From: an uncultured Ruminococcus sp.
GTDB taxonomy: Bacteria; Bacillota; Clostridia; Oscillospirales; Ruminococcaceae
Direction: 5' to 3'
Length of the DNA: 6,990 bases
NCBI GenBank assembly: GCA_900540005.1
Contig: UQEM01000127.1
Location: forward strand, 1-6,990
Below, piece after piece: positions 1-5,702 of the stretch. The notes under the pieces were generated by a model. The model ran no database searches, had not been told where the DNA came from, and saw only the letters and a list, made by a program, of their open reading frames with translations. The position numbers and the translations under genes were made by a program. The stretch's first letter is position 1. Every line of letters starts with the position of its first letter.

Positions 1-1594
1 GTAAAATTTATGCTCGAAAATCTGCATATTATCTTAGTGTCAACACTCCCTAGTATTTTAACACATTCAATGACCTTTCGCACCAGTGCGTCATCGTACT
101 GGCGAAGTTCAAAACTGCTGTTATTAATATCAGCTTTTATCGTATCTGCAAGCTCATTTGATTCTGCGCCTGCCTGCGCTTTGAGCGAAAGGGGCTTCTG
201 ACTCAGTTGTTCTTCTTCGCTATATAGCCTTGAAAACTCATCGTCAAGGGAGTCTGAAGCGCAAGCTCCTGTAGCTATAAGATTTACGAAGTCATTGCGA
301 GCTTGATCTATATCCTTGAGTCTCTGCTTGATCTGCTTTATTTCATCATCGTTTGATCCCGAAAGGACAGTATCTGCTGCTGATTTCAGTACTTTTGCCA
401 CATCATCGCTGCAGTTATAGAACTCATTTATAGTTCTCACAATAGCATTATGAAGTGGTTCTTCATCAATAGTAGGGGACTTGCAGTATTTTGGACCGTG
501 TTCCAGGCGATTAATGCACCGCCATACTGTCCTATCCCTGTTGTGAGAAGTCCAGCGGCAACGCCTATAAGCTGTACTGCACTCGCCGCATATAAGAAGC
601 TCTGTCAAGGCATACTTACTATTATAACGCCCCTGTTCCGTAACAGTATTCGTACACACACTTCTTTTTGCATTACGGCGAGCGATCTCCTGCTGTACTA
701 TATTAAACGTAGCTTTATCAATAATCGCGGGGTGACAATCGCTTACATAGTACATTGGACGTTCACCATTATTTTTGACCGCCTTGTGTGATATGCAGTC
801 AATAGTATAGGTCTTTTGCAGCAGGCAGTCTCCGATATACTTTTCGTTCTGGAGTATCCTTTTTATAAGCATTGCGCTCCATTTACCGCTTTTAGAGCGT
901 GTTGGGTATTTTTTATTATTTAGCTCCTGTGCAATTGTATGTGTTGAACCGCCGTCAATATACAGTTTAAAATAAGCTGTATAACCTCAGCTTCTTCTGG
1001 AATAATAACAGGCTTTCCGTCCTCTCCCTTTTTGTATCCGAGAAGATATTTATAGTTGTACCGCACCTTCCCCTCTTTGAAAGCCATTTGATTACCAAGA
1101 GTGATATTCTTGCTTATAGACTCGCTTTCTGCTTGCGCGAAGATGCTGTACAACGATAATATGAATTCGCTCTGAGCCGTTAGCGTATTTATATTCTCTT
1201 TCTCGAATATAACACCGATACCGAGACTTTTCAGAAGGCGTATATGATCAAGGCAATCAACAGTATTTCTTGCAAAACGGCTTGTGGATTAGCAAAGGAT
1301 AAGGTCTATCTTCTTCTTTTGGCACATCCTTATCATACGGTTGAATTCAGTCCTGTTTTTGGTCTGTGTACCGCTGATGCCCTCGTCTGCAAATATCCCC
1401 ACAAGTATCCACTCAGGATTAGAGTTGATGTAATTGGTATAGTATTCTATTTGTACCTGATAGCTGTTCTGCTGTTCTTCCTGCTCTGTGCTTACACGGC
1501 AGTATGCAGCAACATTAAGCCGCTTGAACTGGGGCCTACCGTCAAATACTTGCTGCTTTGCAGGGATTATCCTTACATTTGCTGCCGCTTTCAT
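1..1594 (-). pseudogene. Large serine recombinase 3, broken by a nonsense codon and a frameshift, 3' end off the window
   Basis: The N-terminal resolvase domain is clear: YCRVS with the presumed catalytic serine at residue 35, then FADEGISGT, and SRFARNT after the break. A TAA at 1289-1291 (codon 102) falls where recombinase 1 has the lysine of TKSISRFARN. The same frame then resumes through SIFAQAESES and EEAEVIQL. At the A run 969-972 one base appears missing; the reading continues in another frame with KLYIDGGSTHTIAQEL, KRILQNEKYIGD, a zinc ribbon beginning CGEC near 579-590, and a coiled-coil-like tail, with no stop down to base 1. I chose the ATG at 1594 because AAAGGAG lies 8 nt upstream; the ATG at 1600 is too close to it. 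The start overlaps the recombinase 2 gene by 53 bp, suggesting translational coupling. An intact version would be a catalytic integrase or excisionase subunit. The two lesions are seen directly; loss of function is inferred. Confidence 0.85.
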
Positions 1595-2447
1595 TGTCAT
1601 CGCTCCTTTCCGTTTCATTTTTGATAATAACGCTGTTGATAAACTCGGCTTCTATAACGCACGAATGGCTCACCGTTATCCGCTTTACGCAGGATCTCAG
1701 CAAGCCAATGTCAAGAGTATTAAGTTGATCCCTGTTATCAATCAGAGACTTCAAAAGTTCTGTTTTCTGGTTAACATCGCTGTACGTGAAGTGCTTGTAT
1801 TTCAGTTCTGAAAACCTGAGAATATCGTTTCTTATTTCCTCAGCAGTTTTAGTGCCATTGTCAATGGCACGATTGATCTCAGCCTGTTTGCAGAGTATCT
1901 CCGAAGTCGGAATATACTCGCTTACTGTTGCTTCTGCTTCAATAAGCACAGGATTTGCAATTACAGTATTCAGAATATTCAGTATTGCGCCTGTCAGCAT
2001 TTCATCTGTCATTTTGAATAAAAATGGACGGCATTCATGATTACGGCAGTCCCATAATTCAGCTTTTGTTCGGAACAGCCGCTTACTGCACTCTTTGCAT
2101 ACTGTAAGGTTGCGGACTTCTTGCAACTCGTCAGGAATTATGCAAAGGGAAGTAGCTTTTGCACTCTTGCGCTCATTTACTTTCCTGAATACATCTTCAC
2201 TTATAAGCTGTGGATAATTATCCGTACCGAGATACTTTTCGTTCTCAAGCACTCGCTTTACCATATTCTTGTTCCATATCTTATTCTCGCTATATGGAAC
2301 TTTCATATTGATTGCAATACTCAAAAGGCTCTTGCCTGCCATATATTCGCTGAAAATAGTCAGCACAGCAAGCACCTCCGCAGGGGTAGTGGTTATTATA
2401 CCATTCTGCATCATATATCCGAAAGGTATTCTTCTGTTTTTACTCAT
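1542..2447 (-). CDS. Recombinase-like protein without a catalytic domain (301 aa)
   Basis: This protein matches only the middle and C-terminal parts of a large serine recombinase. Residues 5-95 form the recombinase DNA-binding domain (RRIPFGYMMQNG, then KRVLENEKYLGT, equivalent to RYILRNEKYIGD in recombinase 1). A zinc ribbon follows with Cys117, Cys120, Cys134 and Cys139, then a helical region of about 100 residues. There is no YCRIS/YCRVS motif and no catalytic serine or arginines. The short form looks native rather than truncated: AAAGGAGGTG sits 6 nt before the ATG at 2447, and a promoter-like box and a terminator lie upstream. The longer frame back to 2483 would swallow this ribosome site. 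It probably binds DNA as an accessory or architectural partner of the neighbouring catalytic recombinases. That role is inference. A relic of a gene that lost its 5' part remains possible. Confidence 0.85.
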   Translation of the reverse strand: MSKNRRIPFGYMMQNGIITTTPAEVLAVLTIFSEYMAGKSLLSIAINMKVPYSENKIWNKNMVKRVLENEKYLGTDNYPQLISEDVFRKVNERKSAKATSLCIIPDELQEVRNLTVCKECSKRLFRTKAELWDCRNHECRPFLFKMTDEMLTGAILNILNTVIANPVLIEAEATVSEYIPTSEILCKQAEINRAIDNGTKTAEEIRNDILRFSELKYKHFTYSDVNQKTELLKSLIDNRDQLNTLDIGLLRSCVKRITVSHSCVIEAEFINSVIIKNETERSDDNESGSKCKDNPCKAASI

Positions 2448-2471
2448 CTTCTGCACCTCCTTTCCGACACC

Positions 2472-2477
2472 ACTATA
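2472..2477 (-). promoter_or_regulatory. Possible promoter of recombinases 2 and 3
   Basis: The minus strand reads TGG-TATAGT, an extended -10 element (TG one base before the hexamer), 24 nt upstream of the recombinase 2 ATG. I see no convincing -35 box at 16-18 nt. It lies just downstream of the terminator at 2515-2548, so it would restart transcription for recombinases 2 and 3. Confidence 0.45.
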
Positions 2478-2501
2478 CCACAAAGGAGGCGTTTTTTCTA
2501 T

Positions 2502-2512
2502 TCACCACAACC
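2502..2512 (-). repeat. 11-bp repeat, copy in front of recombinase 2
   Basis: The minus strand reads GGTTGTGGTGA. An identical copy in the same orientation is at 4132-4142. Here the motif is 24 nt upstream of the -10-like box; in front of recombinase 1 it is 23 nt upstream. It may be an operator or part of a recombination site. Confidence 0.6.
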
Positions 2513-2514
2513 GA

Positions 2515-2548
2515 CAAAAATGCTCCCTGCGTTTTGGGCAGAGAGCAT
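2515..2548 (-). terminator. Rho-independent terminator after recombinase 1
   Basis: An 11-bp stem (arms 2538-2548 and 2520-2530, one G-T wobble) with a 7-nt loop is followed on the minus strand by a run of T. It begins 12 nt after the recombinase 1 stop codon, so it should end most transcripts from the upstream genes before recombinase 2. Confidence 0.8.
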
Positions 2549-2559
2549 AAATGCTGCGG

Positions 2560-4077
2560 TTATATTTCTTCGGTAAATATCAGACCTCCTATTATGTGAA
2601 ATTCGAGAATGTTGTCTTTGACAACGATCTTATCTATTAAAAATTCAAAAGCCTGCGGCTCAAATTCTATCATTATGTGCTTGCACTTTTCAAAATAGTC
2701 TATAAGCATATCCATATCTTTAAGCGTTGTATCCTCTGACTGCGATAGAAGTCGGAGATCCTTATTCAGCTTTGATATTTTATTACTGATCTCAGCACTT
2801 TGCTCCTTATACTTCGCTTCATTTAAGAAGCCTTTTGTTCGAAGTGATGCTATTACGTTGAGTTGTTCCTTTAACTGCAATAAGCTTCGGCGAATCTCAA
2901 TAATATCGCTTCTACCTGTAGTCTGTTTTATCATTAATTCCTGTAATGATTTTTGTATAGGCAGAAGAAGCTCAGTATAGTTTGAATATATTTTATTGAA
3001 CAGCTTTATGAAAGCGTTTATTATGCTTTCTTCTGTAATTTTCTTTGAATGGCAGAGACTTGCACTGTAATCATGCTTATTGCATACCCAGTAATACTTA
3101 TCCCTGCATTCTTTTCGATGAAAATGACTTCCGCATAAGACACATTCAAGCTTTCTTGTAAATGGATATATTACAGGATCATTTTTTGTAATCAAACGAT
3201 TCTTCATAAGAGCTTGAGCCGTTTCAAATATCTCTCGTGAAATGATAGGCTGATGTGTGTTCTGGATATAGTACATATCTTTTTCGCCTTTATTTGGAAC
3301 ACATCCTGCACCTATTATATCCGGAGTATAGAATTTCTGCATCAGGGAATCACCAATATACTTTTCATTTCTGAGAATATATCTCATAGAAGAATAGGTA
3401 ATCTTAACTGTATCTCCATATTTGTTATTTATGTAGTCGGCTGTTCCTTTTATACCGCAGCCGCTAACATATTGCTTAAAAATGTCCTTGACGATCTTTA
3501 CTTCGCTTTCTTCTATAACTAAAGTCTTATTCTTGAGCCTGTATCCCAAAGGGGCATTAACAGGGGAATAAGCTCCGCTTTTCATTTTTCTGCGTATACT
3601 CCATTTCAAATTCTGAGATATAGAATTAGATTCTTCTTGCGCCAATCCTCCCATAATAGTGAGCATAAGCTCGTCGGTTATATTCGCGGTATCAATGTTT
3701 TCCTTTTCAAACATTATTGTTATACCGAGCGATTTCAGTTCACGAATATTCTTAAGACAGTCACTTGTATTTCTGGCAAAGCGGCTGATAGACTTCGTAT
3801 AAATGCGGTCTATCTTTCCTTTTCTGCAATCGTCTATAAGGCGAAGGAACTCCGTCCTCTTTTCCTCACAAGTACCTGTTATGCCCTCATCTGCGTAAAT
3901 ATCAATGAGAGTCTCAGTTTCAGAGTCCTCAAATTTGTGAGTATAATATGTAAGCTGAGAGTTATATGAATTGAGCTGATCGTCGCTGCTTGATGATATT
4001 CTGCAATATGCTGCTATTCGCAGTAATCGCTGTTCATTATCAGCGGCTTTCGGCTGTATAACTGTTACTGTTGGCAT
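2560..4077 (-). CDS. Large serine recombinase 1, intact (505 aa)
   Basis: This is a site-specific DNA recombinase of the large serine family, which cuts and rejoins attachment sites through a phosphoserine link. Residues 20-165 are the resolvase domain: YCRIS with presumed nucleophile Ser28, YADEGITGT at 61-69, and TKSISRFARN at 94-103 with the active-site arginines. Residues 175-290 are the recombinase domain (APLGYRL, RYILRNEKYIGD). A zinc ribbon follows with Cys312, Cys315, Cys332 and Cys342, then a predicted coiled coil at about 380-450. The length and domain order match complete clostridial enzymes. I start at the ATG at 4077 because AGGAGG is 8-9 nt upstream; the GTG at 4086 falls within that ribosome-site region. 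It is the only one of the three with all domains uninterrupted, so it is the likely active integrase/excisionase. The target site cannot be read from this window. Confidence 0.95.
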   Translation of the reverse strand: MPTVTVIQPKAADNEQRLLRIAAYCRISSSSDDQLNSYNSQLTYYTHKFEDSETETLIDIYADEGITGTCEEKRTEFLRLIDDCRKGKIDRIYTKSISRFARNTSDCLKNIRELKSLGITIMFEKENIDTANITDELMLTIMGGLAQEESNSISQNLKWSIRRKMKSGAYSPVNAPLGYRLKNKTLVIEESEVKIVKDIFKQYVSGCGIKGTADYINNKYGDTVKITYSSMRYILRNEKYIGDSLMQKFYTPDIIGAGCVPNKGEKDMYYIQNTHQPIISREIFETAQALMKNRLITKNDPVIYPFTRKLECVLCGSHFHRKECRDKYYWVCNKHDYSASLCHSKKITEESIINAFIKLFNKIYSNYTELLLPIQKSLQELMIKQTTGRSDIIEIRRSLLQLKEQLNVIASLRTKGFLNEAKYKEQSAEISNKISKLNKDLRLLSQSEDTTLKDMDMLIDYFEKCKHIMIEFEPQAFEFLIDKIVVKDNILEFHIIGGLIFTEEI

Positions 4078-4102
4078 CGCTGCCACCTCCTGTCTCAGCT
4101 AC

Positions 4103-4108
4103 ATTATA
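4103..4108 (-). promoter_or_regulatory. Possible promoter of recombinase 1
   Basis: The minus strand has a perfect TATAAT 25 nt upstream of the ATG at 4077. The hexamer 17 nt further upstream, TTACCT, is a weak -35 match. Position relative to the start codon and to the GGTTGTGGTGA repeat closely mirrors recombinase 2, which supports a real regulatory unit. Readthrough from the small genes upstream is also possible because no terminator is seen between them. Confidence 0.5.
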
Positions 4109-4131
4109 CCGTTTTCTGCTCCCGAAGGTAA

Positions 4132-4142
4132 TCACCACAACC
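4132..4142 (-). repeat. 11-bp repeat, copy in front of recombinase 1
   Basis: The minus strand reads GGTTGTGGTGA, identical to 2502-2512. This copy sits in the middle of a loosely symmetric stretch (CTCCGAA on one side, TTCGGGAG on the other, about 39 bp in all). That layout is reminiscent of large serine recombinase attachment sites, but the symmetry is imperfect and the assignment is speculative. Confidence 0.55.
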
Positions 4143-4177
4143 ACCTATTTTTCGGAGTTGAAACTGTGCAGAACTGA

Positions 4178-4279
4178 CTAATACCTGTTTTCGTCGGCTT
4201 TGCCTGCGGCAATGCATAAGCACATTGCAAAGACTCCAATACAGCTTCCTATTATCATTCCGATTATTATGCGTATCAC
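4178..4279 (-). CDS. DUF3789-like single-pass membrane micro-protein (33 aa)
   Basis: The frame begins with GTG at 4279, preceded on the minus strand by a very good GGGAGGTGG ribosome site. It encodes a short N-terminus, a glycine-dotted hydrophobic helix (residues 3-24, including GMIIGSCIGVFAMCLC) and a charged tail ending KADENRY. This pattern matches from memory the DUF3789 family of tiny proteins carried by Firmicute mobile elements, whose function is unknown. Its start overlaps the stop of the preceding 54-aa gene by four bases (GTGA), a classic coupled arrangement. About 100 bp separate it from recombinase 1. It should sit in the cell membrane. I am fairly sure the gene is real and less sure of the family name. 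Confidence 0.7.
   Translation of the reverse strand: MIRIIIGMIIGSCIGVFAMCLCIAAGKADENRY
4182..4202 (+). repeat. Imperfect inverted repeat, left arm
   Basis: These 21 bases are the reverse complement of 5050-5070 with two mismatches, including a 13-base exact stretch (TACCTGTTTTCGT). The arm overlaps the last codons and nears the stop of the DUF3789-like gene. The two arms enclose the small genes and the hairpin-rich interval. A match this long is unlikely but not impossible by chance in a 7-kb window. Confidence 0.5.
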
Positions 4280-4440
4280 CGTTCCACCTCCCACTGCGCC
4301 GCTGTTGGATACTGTTCGGTTATTTGAGCGCAGCTCCTGCTTTCGATTTCCTTTTTCTGCTCATCGGTGAGCTTGTCCTGCTGCGCGAGAAAAATATGTA
4401 TTACAGCGCACATAACGTCAGCCTGTCCGTATTTTTTCAT
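4276..4440 (-). CDS. Small soluble protein of unknown function (54 aa)
   Basis: The ATG at 4440 has AAGGAGG 6 nt upstream; an in-frame ATG at 4443 is only 3 nt from it and less likely. The product begins MKKYGQADVMCAVIHIF, then a charged helical stretch (LTDEQKKEIESR) and ends AAQWEVER. I see no membrane segment and no metal-binding motif. It overlaps the end of the upstream 63-aa gene by 23 bp and shares four bases with the DUF3789-like gene downstream, so the three are probably translated together. The ribosome site and tight packing make a real gene likely. I do not recognise the family. Confidence 0.7.
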   Translation of the reverse strand: MKKYGQADVMCAVIHIFLAQQDKLTDEQKKEIESRSCAQITEQYPTAAQWEVER

Positions 4441-4609
4441 CATTATCCTCCTTGATGCATTTTTGTCGTGTGCATAGAATATATCCCGACTCCGTATCAG
4501 CCCATATACATTTTCTGCACTTATACTCTGCTTTCAGTTTAGCTGTTTTAAGCCGTTTTCTCAGCTCGTCCCAGCTAAGTTCTTTCTGCAATCTATCACG
4601 CTCCCTCAT
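4418..4609 (-). CDS. Small four-cysteine, probably zinc-binding protein (63 aa)
   Basis: The N-terminal half is a charged helix (WDELRKRLKTAKLKAEY, residues 13-29). The second half carries Cys31, Cys34, Cys46 and Cys51 in a C-x2-C-x11-C-x4-C arrangement, typical of a small zinc site. Similar short Cys proteins occur near recombinase genes in Firmicute elements, but I cannot name the family. The ATG at 4609 has no ribosome site. A TTG at 4591 (codon 7) has GGGAG 9 nt upstream and may be the true start, giving 57 residues beginning just before ELSWDEL. It is first of three overlapping small genes and follows a hairpin-rich leader with a large palindrome immediately upstream. A DNA- or RNA-binding role is a guess from the charge and cysteines. 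Confidence 0.65.
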   Translation of the reverse strand: MRERDRLQKELSWDELRKRLKTAKLKAEYKCRKCIWADTESGYILCTRQKCIKEDNDEKIRTG

Positions 4610-4621
4610 TTCAGAAATATC

Positions 4622-4663
4622 TATAACATAAACATATAACTGTGCTTATATGCTTATGTTATA
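4622..4663. repeat. 18-bp AT-rich palindrome in front of the small-gene operon
   Basis: The arms 4622-4639 and 4646-4663 are complementary at 17 of 18 positions around the 6-nt spacer CTGTGC. The palindrome is 12 bp upstream of the ATG at 4609. It could be an operator for a dimeric regulator such as the XRE protein, or an RNA hairpin at the end of the leader. It is not followed by a T run on either strand, so it is not a standard terminator. Confidence 0.7.
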
Positions 4664-4861
4664 TCTACGCCCGACAGCCTCGTCAGGCGCAGAAATATAT
4701 ATAACTCTTAGTTTTTTAAGCCTTCGTCTGATCTGATTTCAGACGTATTTCCGTGATATTCGCGCTCGCCCCGTCACGTCGGAACAACAGGAACGGTCAG
4801 TAGCTGCTGACCTCATGGAAGTCTCATCCCTCTATGGTTCGCATAGAGCCGCCCTCGCGGA
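4664..4861 (-). ncRNA. Candidate structured leader RNA upstream of the small genes
   Basis: No credible reading frame exists here, but hairpins follow each other closely on the minus strand: CCGC/GCGG at 4849-4860; a 7-bp stem CTCTATG/CATAGAG at 4830-4848; a 6-bp stem GACTTC/GAGGTC around 4809-4823 that competes with GGTCAG/CTGACC at 4795-4812; CGTGA/TCACG at 4752-4778; a 7-bp stem CGTCTGA/TCAGACG at 4725-4745; and a GC-rich stem with two wobbles around 4668-4691. The minus strand is inferred from the promoter at 4868-4897 and the genes downstream. It matches no riboswitch or large RNA class I can recognise. Alternatives are an origin of transfer or a single-strand replication origin, which are also rich in hairpins. 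Confidence 0.4.
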
Positions 4862-4867
4862 AGTATC

Positions 4868-4897
4868 ATTATAGTACCTGCTTTCATCGCCTTGCAA
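4868..4897 (-). promoter_or_regulatory. Possible promoter of the leader and small-gene operon
   Basis: The minus strand has TTGCAA (4892-4897, four of six -35 positions) and a perfect TATAAT (4868-4873) with an 18-nt spacer. Transcription would start near 4861, right before the first of the leader hairpins. That placement supports, but does not prove, a leader transcript of about 250 nt. Confidence 0.45.
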
Positions 4898-5022
4898 AGA
4901 GCTGCTCTGCATTCTGAAACGTCATATTTATCGCAAGCGTATGGTTTCTTTGGCTGCCTAATTTTAGTCCGGCACAGGTTCAACGTATTCTTGTTGCTGC
5001 TATTCTGTTTTCAAGTTCTAGC

Positions 5023-5085
5023 GTAAGTGCTTAGAGTCCCCTACATAAACATAGCCCACGAAAACAGGTACTCTCAGCAACTTAC
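5023..5085 (-). other. Long stem-loop downstream of the sigma-like gene
   Basis: On the minus strand, bases 5085-5070 pair with 5037-5023 as a stem of about 14 pairs with one bulge and one mismatch, closing a 32-nt loop. It begins within the stop codon of the sigma-like gene. No T run follows, so it is not a normal terminator. Part of its 5' arm (GTTGCTG) can alternatively pair with CAGCAAC, the complement of 4993-4999, so two structures may compete. The remaining stretch 4898-5022 holds only short stems and no gene I can support. Confidence 0.5.
5050..5070 (-). repeat. Imperfect inverted repeat, right arm
   Basis: Partner of 4182-4202 (19 of 21 positions complementary). On a minus-strand transcript this arm lies in the loop of the 5023-5085 stem-loop. 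It could pair with the end of the DUF3789-like gene, just upstream of the recombinase 1 leader. Confidence 0.5.
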
Positions 5086-5504
5086 TTTATAATTTCAGCA
5101 ATTTTTACAATCCAATACGAAATAGTCCGCTGCGGTATTGAAAGTTTTGACGAAATCTCACTTTGATGTAAGCCCATCACCTTATACATATAGAATGCTT
5201 TACGCATTATGGGCGGTACTTTCATAAGCTTGTAATATTTATCGCCGCTGTCAATAAGTTCAGTCCAATATTCCTCTAAATATGTATCCGAATGACTATC
5301 CGATACACCTTCTGATAAGTTTCCGGGTTCTGCAAGCAGCATCGTTCTTCTGTAAAAAGCGCGATCCATTCTGAATACGCTCTCATCATATTCCCTTATA
5401 ACAGAGATCTGCTCCTCATTCATACCGCTTTCACGATAAAGTTTCTCTTTCTGTTCCCACTGTTCCTTAAATCTATTTTCTTCTTTTGCATGATTATATG
5501 CCAT
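5082..5504 (-). CDS. Sigma-70 region 4-like helix-turn-helix protein (140 aa)
   Basis: The N-terminus (MAYNHAKEENRFKEQWEQKE) and overall plan resemble the small sigma-like proteins that precede the integration genes in Tn916/Tn1549-type elements. Residues 1-60 are highly charged and helical. Residues 70-90 are an acidic linker. Residues 97-138 form the region-4-like helix-turn-helix (MRKAFYMYKVMGLHQSEISSKLSIPQRTISYWIVK), the part that would contact -35 DNA or the core polymerase; only region 4 is evident. The ATG at 5504 has GGAGG 7 nt upstream, and that ribosome site lies in a 13-bp stem (5512-5550). It is followed by the hairpin-rich interval and the small genes. It probably controls expression of the excision module. 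Whether it acts as a true sigma factor or a plain DNA-binding protein cannot be decided here. Confidence 0.8.
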   Translation of the reverse strand: MAYNHAKEENRFKEQWEQKEKLYRESGMNEEQISVIREYDESVFRMDRAFYRRTMLLAEPGNLSEGVSDSHSDTYLEEYWTELIDSGDKYYKLMKVPPIMRKAFYMYKVMGLHQSEISSKLSIPQRTISYWIVKIAEIIK

Positions 5505-5511
5505 TTTTTAT

Positions 5512-5550
5512 CCTCCGTTTTGATTCTTTCTTGTCAGATCAAAACGAAGG
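5512..5550 (-). promoter_or_regulatory. Hairpin that sequesters the ribosome site of the sigma-like gene
   Basis: Arms 5538-5550 and 5512-5524 pair at 12 of 13 positions around a 13-nt loop. On the minus-strand transcript the 3' arm includes the whole GGAGG of the sigma-like gene, 7 nt from its ATG. Folding would block ribosome binding, so translation may depend on opening of this stem. The same palindrome could instead be a protein operator. Confidence 0.6.
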
Positions 5551-5599
5551 ATTATGGATATTTAGCAGCTATACATAGCCACTTATTCGCTAAAAACAT

Positions 5600-5636
5600 A
5601 GAACTCCATTCTGCTTTCAAAGCAGAATGGAGTTCT
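5600..5636. terminator. Perfect 17-bp hairpin, probable bidirectional terminator
   Basis: Arms 5600-5616 and 5620-5636 are perfectly complementary around the loop TCA. On the plus strand the stem runs straight into TTT. On the minus strand TTTTT begins three bases after the stem. It is the second hairpin after the zinc-ribbon gene and insulates the sigma-like gene from upstream transcription. Confidence 0.75.
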
Positions 5637-5649
5637 TTTATAAAATATA

Positions 5650-5700
5650 AAAGAGTAGGGTATGACAATGCTTTAAAAGCCTGTCAAACTCCTACTCTTT
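5650..5700 (-). terminator. Hairpin terminator after the zinc-ribbon gene
   Basis: A 10-bp outer stem (AAAGAGTAGG with CCTACTCTTT) encloses an inner TGACA/TGTCA stem and a small apical pairing. On the minus strand the outer stem is followed by TATATTTTAT. It starts 2 nt after the stop codon at 5703, so it is well placed to end the XRE/zinc-ribbon transcript. Confidence 0.6.
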
Positions 5701-5702
5701 AT

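Noticed and set aside
450..791. Plus-strand open frame of 113 codons
   Set aside because: It lies opposite the recombinase 3 C-terminal half, whose minus-strand frame reads as a recognisable recombinase and zinc ribbon. The plus-strand protein resembles nothing and lacks a ribosome site.
1244..2576. Several overlapping plus-strand frames of 84-151 codons
   Set aside because: All are antisense shadows of recombinases 2 and 3, with no ribosome sites and no recognisable domains.
4225..4455. Plus-strand 76-codon frame with hydrophobic stretches
   Set aside because: It is opposite two overlapping minus-strand micro-genes that have strong ribosome sites; its hydrophobicity is a mirror effect.
4903..5028. 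Minus-strand codons reading ELENRIAATRIR, stop, then TCAGLKLGSQRNHTLAINM and on, suggesting a decayed small gene
   Set aside because: It needs readthrough of a TGA, has no start codon or ribosome site, and overlaps the structured interval. It is suggestive but too weak to call a gene.
4610..5081. tRNA, rRNA or group I/II intron in the gene-free interval
   Set aside because: No cloverleaf, no intron domain V or core motifs, and no rRNA-like stretches are visible.
5600..5700. Two neighbouring large hairpins as a CRISPR array or a miniature transposon
   Set aside because: The hairpins differ in sequence, there are no regular repeats or spacers, and no target-site duplication is visible. Terminators explain them better.
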